DNA from: Symbioplanes lichenis
Lineage (GTDB): Bacteria; Actinomycetota; Actinomycetes; Mycobacteriales; Micromonosporaceae
Direction of reading: 5' to 3'
Assembly (NCBI RefSeq): GCF_030709675.1
Contig: NZ_JAUZQD010000019.1
Location: 1-64,000 of the forward strand
Length of the DNA: 64,000 nucleotides
Part shown: positions 63,317-64,000 of the stretch, one piece after another
Layout of the letters: every line of letters begins with the position of its first letter
How positions within the stretch are numbered: the first letter of the stretch is position 1
Translations under genes and position numbers: made by a program
The notes under the pieces: generated by a model
What the model was told of the DNA's origin: nothing
Database searches by the model: none
Seen by the model: the letters and a program-made list of their open reading frames with translations, nothing else

Positions 63317-64000
63317 CGAATTTCACCGTACGGGTCCGGGGCTCGGCTTCCACCAGACGTACGCGCACCCGCTCGCCCAGCGGCAACGTCCCCGAGCACC
63401 GGGCCACCACGGCCGGGTCGTCGATCGCCACGGTCCCGCCCGGCCGCTTGTCGTCCACGTCGAGCACCGCCGCGTCGAAGGTCTCGCCCACCCGGCCCTC
63501 GAGCAGCACCGCCTCGGCCAGCGCGACCGCGCCCCGGGCGGCGGCCCCGGCGACCTTGTCCGTGGCCGCCATCGCCGCGGGCAGTCCGGGCAGGGCGGCC
63601 CGGGCCCAGTCCGGCACCGGCCGTCCCTCGTGCAGGGCGAGGCAGACCTCGGTCGCGTAGCGGTCGGCCAGCCGGCGCAGGGGCGCGGTCACGTGCGCGT
63701 ACGGGGCGCCGACGCCGCCGTGCCCGGTCAGCTCGGGCGGCGTACCGTCGAAGGCCGTGTAACCCGCGCCCCGCAACATCTCCGCCGCCTGGTCGAGAAA
63801 CGCCGCCCCGCGCGGGCTGCCCGGATCCACCGCCGGCAGCGGCGCCCCGGCGGGCCAGTCCAGACCCAGAGATTCCGCCGTACGCCGCAGCGCCTCGACG
63901 GTCTCGGCCCGCGGCGGTGGCATCGTGCGCAGCAACCCGACCCCGCCGTCCAGCATGATCCGCGCGGCCGCCCGCCCGGTGAGCAGCGAGATCTGCGCGT
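63303..64000 (-). CDS. RNB-domain ribonuclease (RNase II/R family), 3' portion
   Basis: C-terminal part (about 232 residues) of an exoribonuclease; the frame stays open to the window edge (AQISLLTGRAAARIML just before 63956), so the start lies outside. APLRRLADRYATEVCLALHE is the conserved RNB R-x-x-D-R end, and the last ~60 residues are S1/OB-like (VAIDDPAVVARCSGTLPLG). It degrades RNA 3' to 5'. Only partial sequence is visible. Confidence 0.88.
   Translation of the reverse strand, partial: AQISLLTGRAAARIMLDGGVGLLRTMPPPRAETVEALRRTAESLGLDWPAGAPLPAVDPGSPRGAAFLDQAAEMLRGAGYTAFDGTPPELTGHGGVGAPYAHVTAPLRRLADRYATEVCLALHEGRPVPDWARAALPGLPAAMAATDKVAGAAARGAVALAEAVLLEGRVGETFDAAVLDVDDKRPGGTVAIDDPAVVARCSGTLPLGERVRVRLVEAEPRTRTVKFVRAE

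Overview
The window is chromosomal DNA of a high-GC actinobacterium. GTG starts are common, the third codon position is strongly G/C, and the housekeeping order (pepA, lpdA, sucB, lipB, lipA, DUF4191, RDD, glnA, then glnE, glnA2, panB) is the actinobacterial one known from Streptomyces coelicolor. The cobU-cobT fusion, the WG-repeat protein and the tandem mannosyltransferases make a Micromonosporaceae (Actinoplanes-like) source my best guess; this is inferred from gene content, not from a database search.

Layout. 1-424: C homopolymers and a dispersed repeat with DnaA-box-like 9-mers. 0.4-5.5 kb: DUF3043 protein, azlCD exporter with a divergent XRE-cupin regulator, three-gene ABC-2 exporter. 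5.7-10.8 kb: a 1716-residue disordered TPR/WG-repeat protein. 10.9-15.6 kb: aldo/keto reductase, site-2 protease, cobalamin nucleotide-loop genes (cobU-cobT fusion, cobS). 15.6-25.4 kb: secreted NHL/FN3/OmpA-like protein, gcvT, pepA, lpdA, sucB. 25.4-35.4 kb: the lipoate region (lipB, lipA), interrupted by two paralogous polytopic proteins and by an archaeal-type aspartyl-tRNA synthetase under an Asp-specific T-box. 35.6-41.35 kb: a three-gene cassette (trypco2 protein, membrane pentapeptide-repeat protein, trypsin-STAND-repeat protein) lying between DUF4191 and RDD, which are normally adjacent. 41.4-43.4 kb: RDD protein and glnA with a four-half-site GlnR box. 44-53.7 kb: small genes, a phytase-like secreted protein, and a TetR-headed polyprenol-dependent glycosyltransferase operon. 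53.8-64 kb: SDR, glnE with its partners, glnA2, panB, a quinone-reductase-like enzyme and an RNB ribonuclease cut by the window edge.

How the genes fit together. LpdA and SucB (E3 and E2) need lipoate, which LipB and LipA attach and mature; GcvT belongs to the other lipoate-dependent complex. GlnA, its adenylyltransferase GlnE and GlnA2 form the nitrogen module, with glnA probably under GlnR. The strongest candidate for a poorly described system is the 35580-41350 cassette: its trypsin-like protease (H32/D64/S163), P-loop/winged-helix STAND core and about sixteen 38-residue helical repeats have the architecture of NTP-dependent conflict/defence systems. At least sixteen genes start 6-7 nt after a TANNNT hexamer, so leaderless transcription seems common. 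Several tandem duplications sit on gene 3' ends or stop codons.
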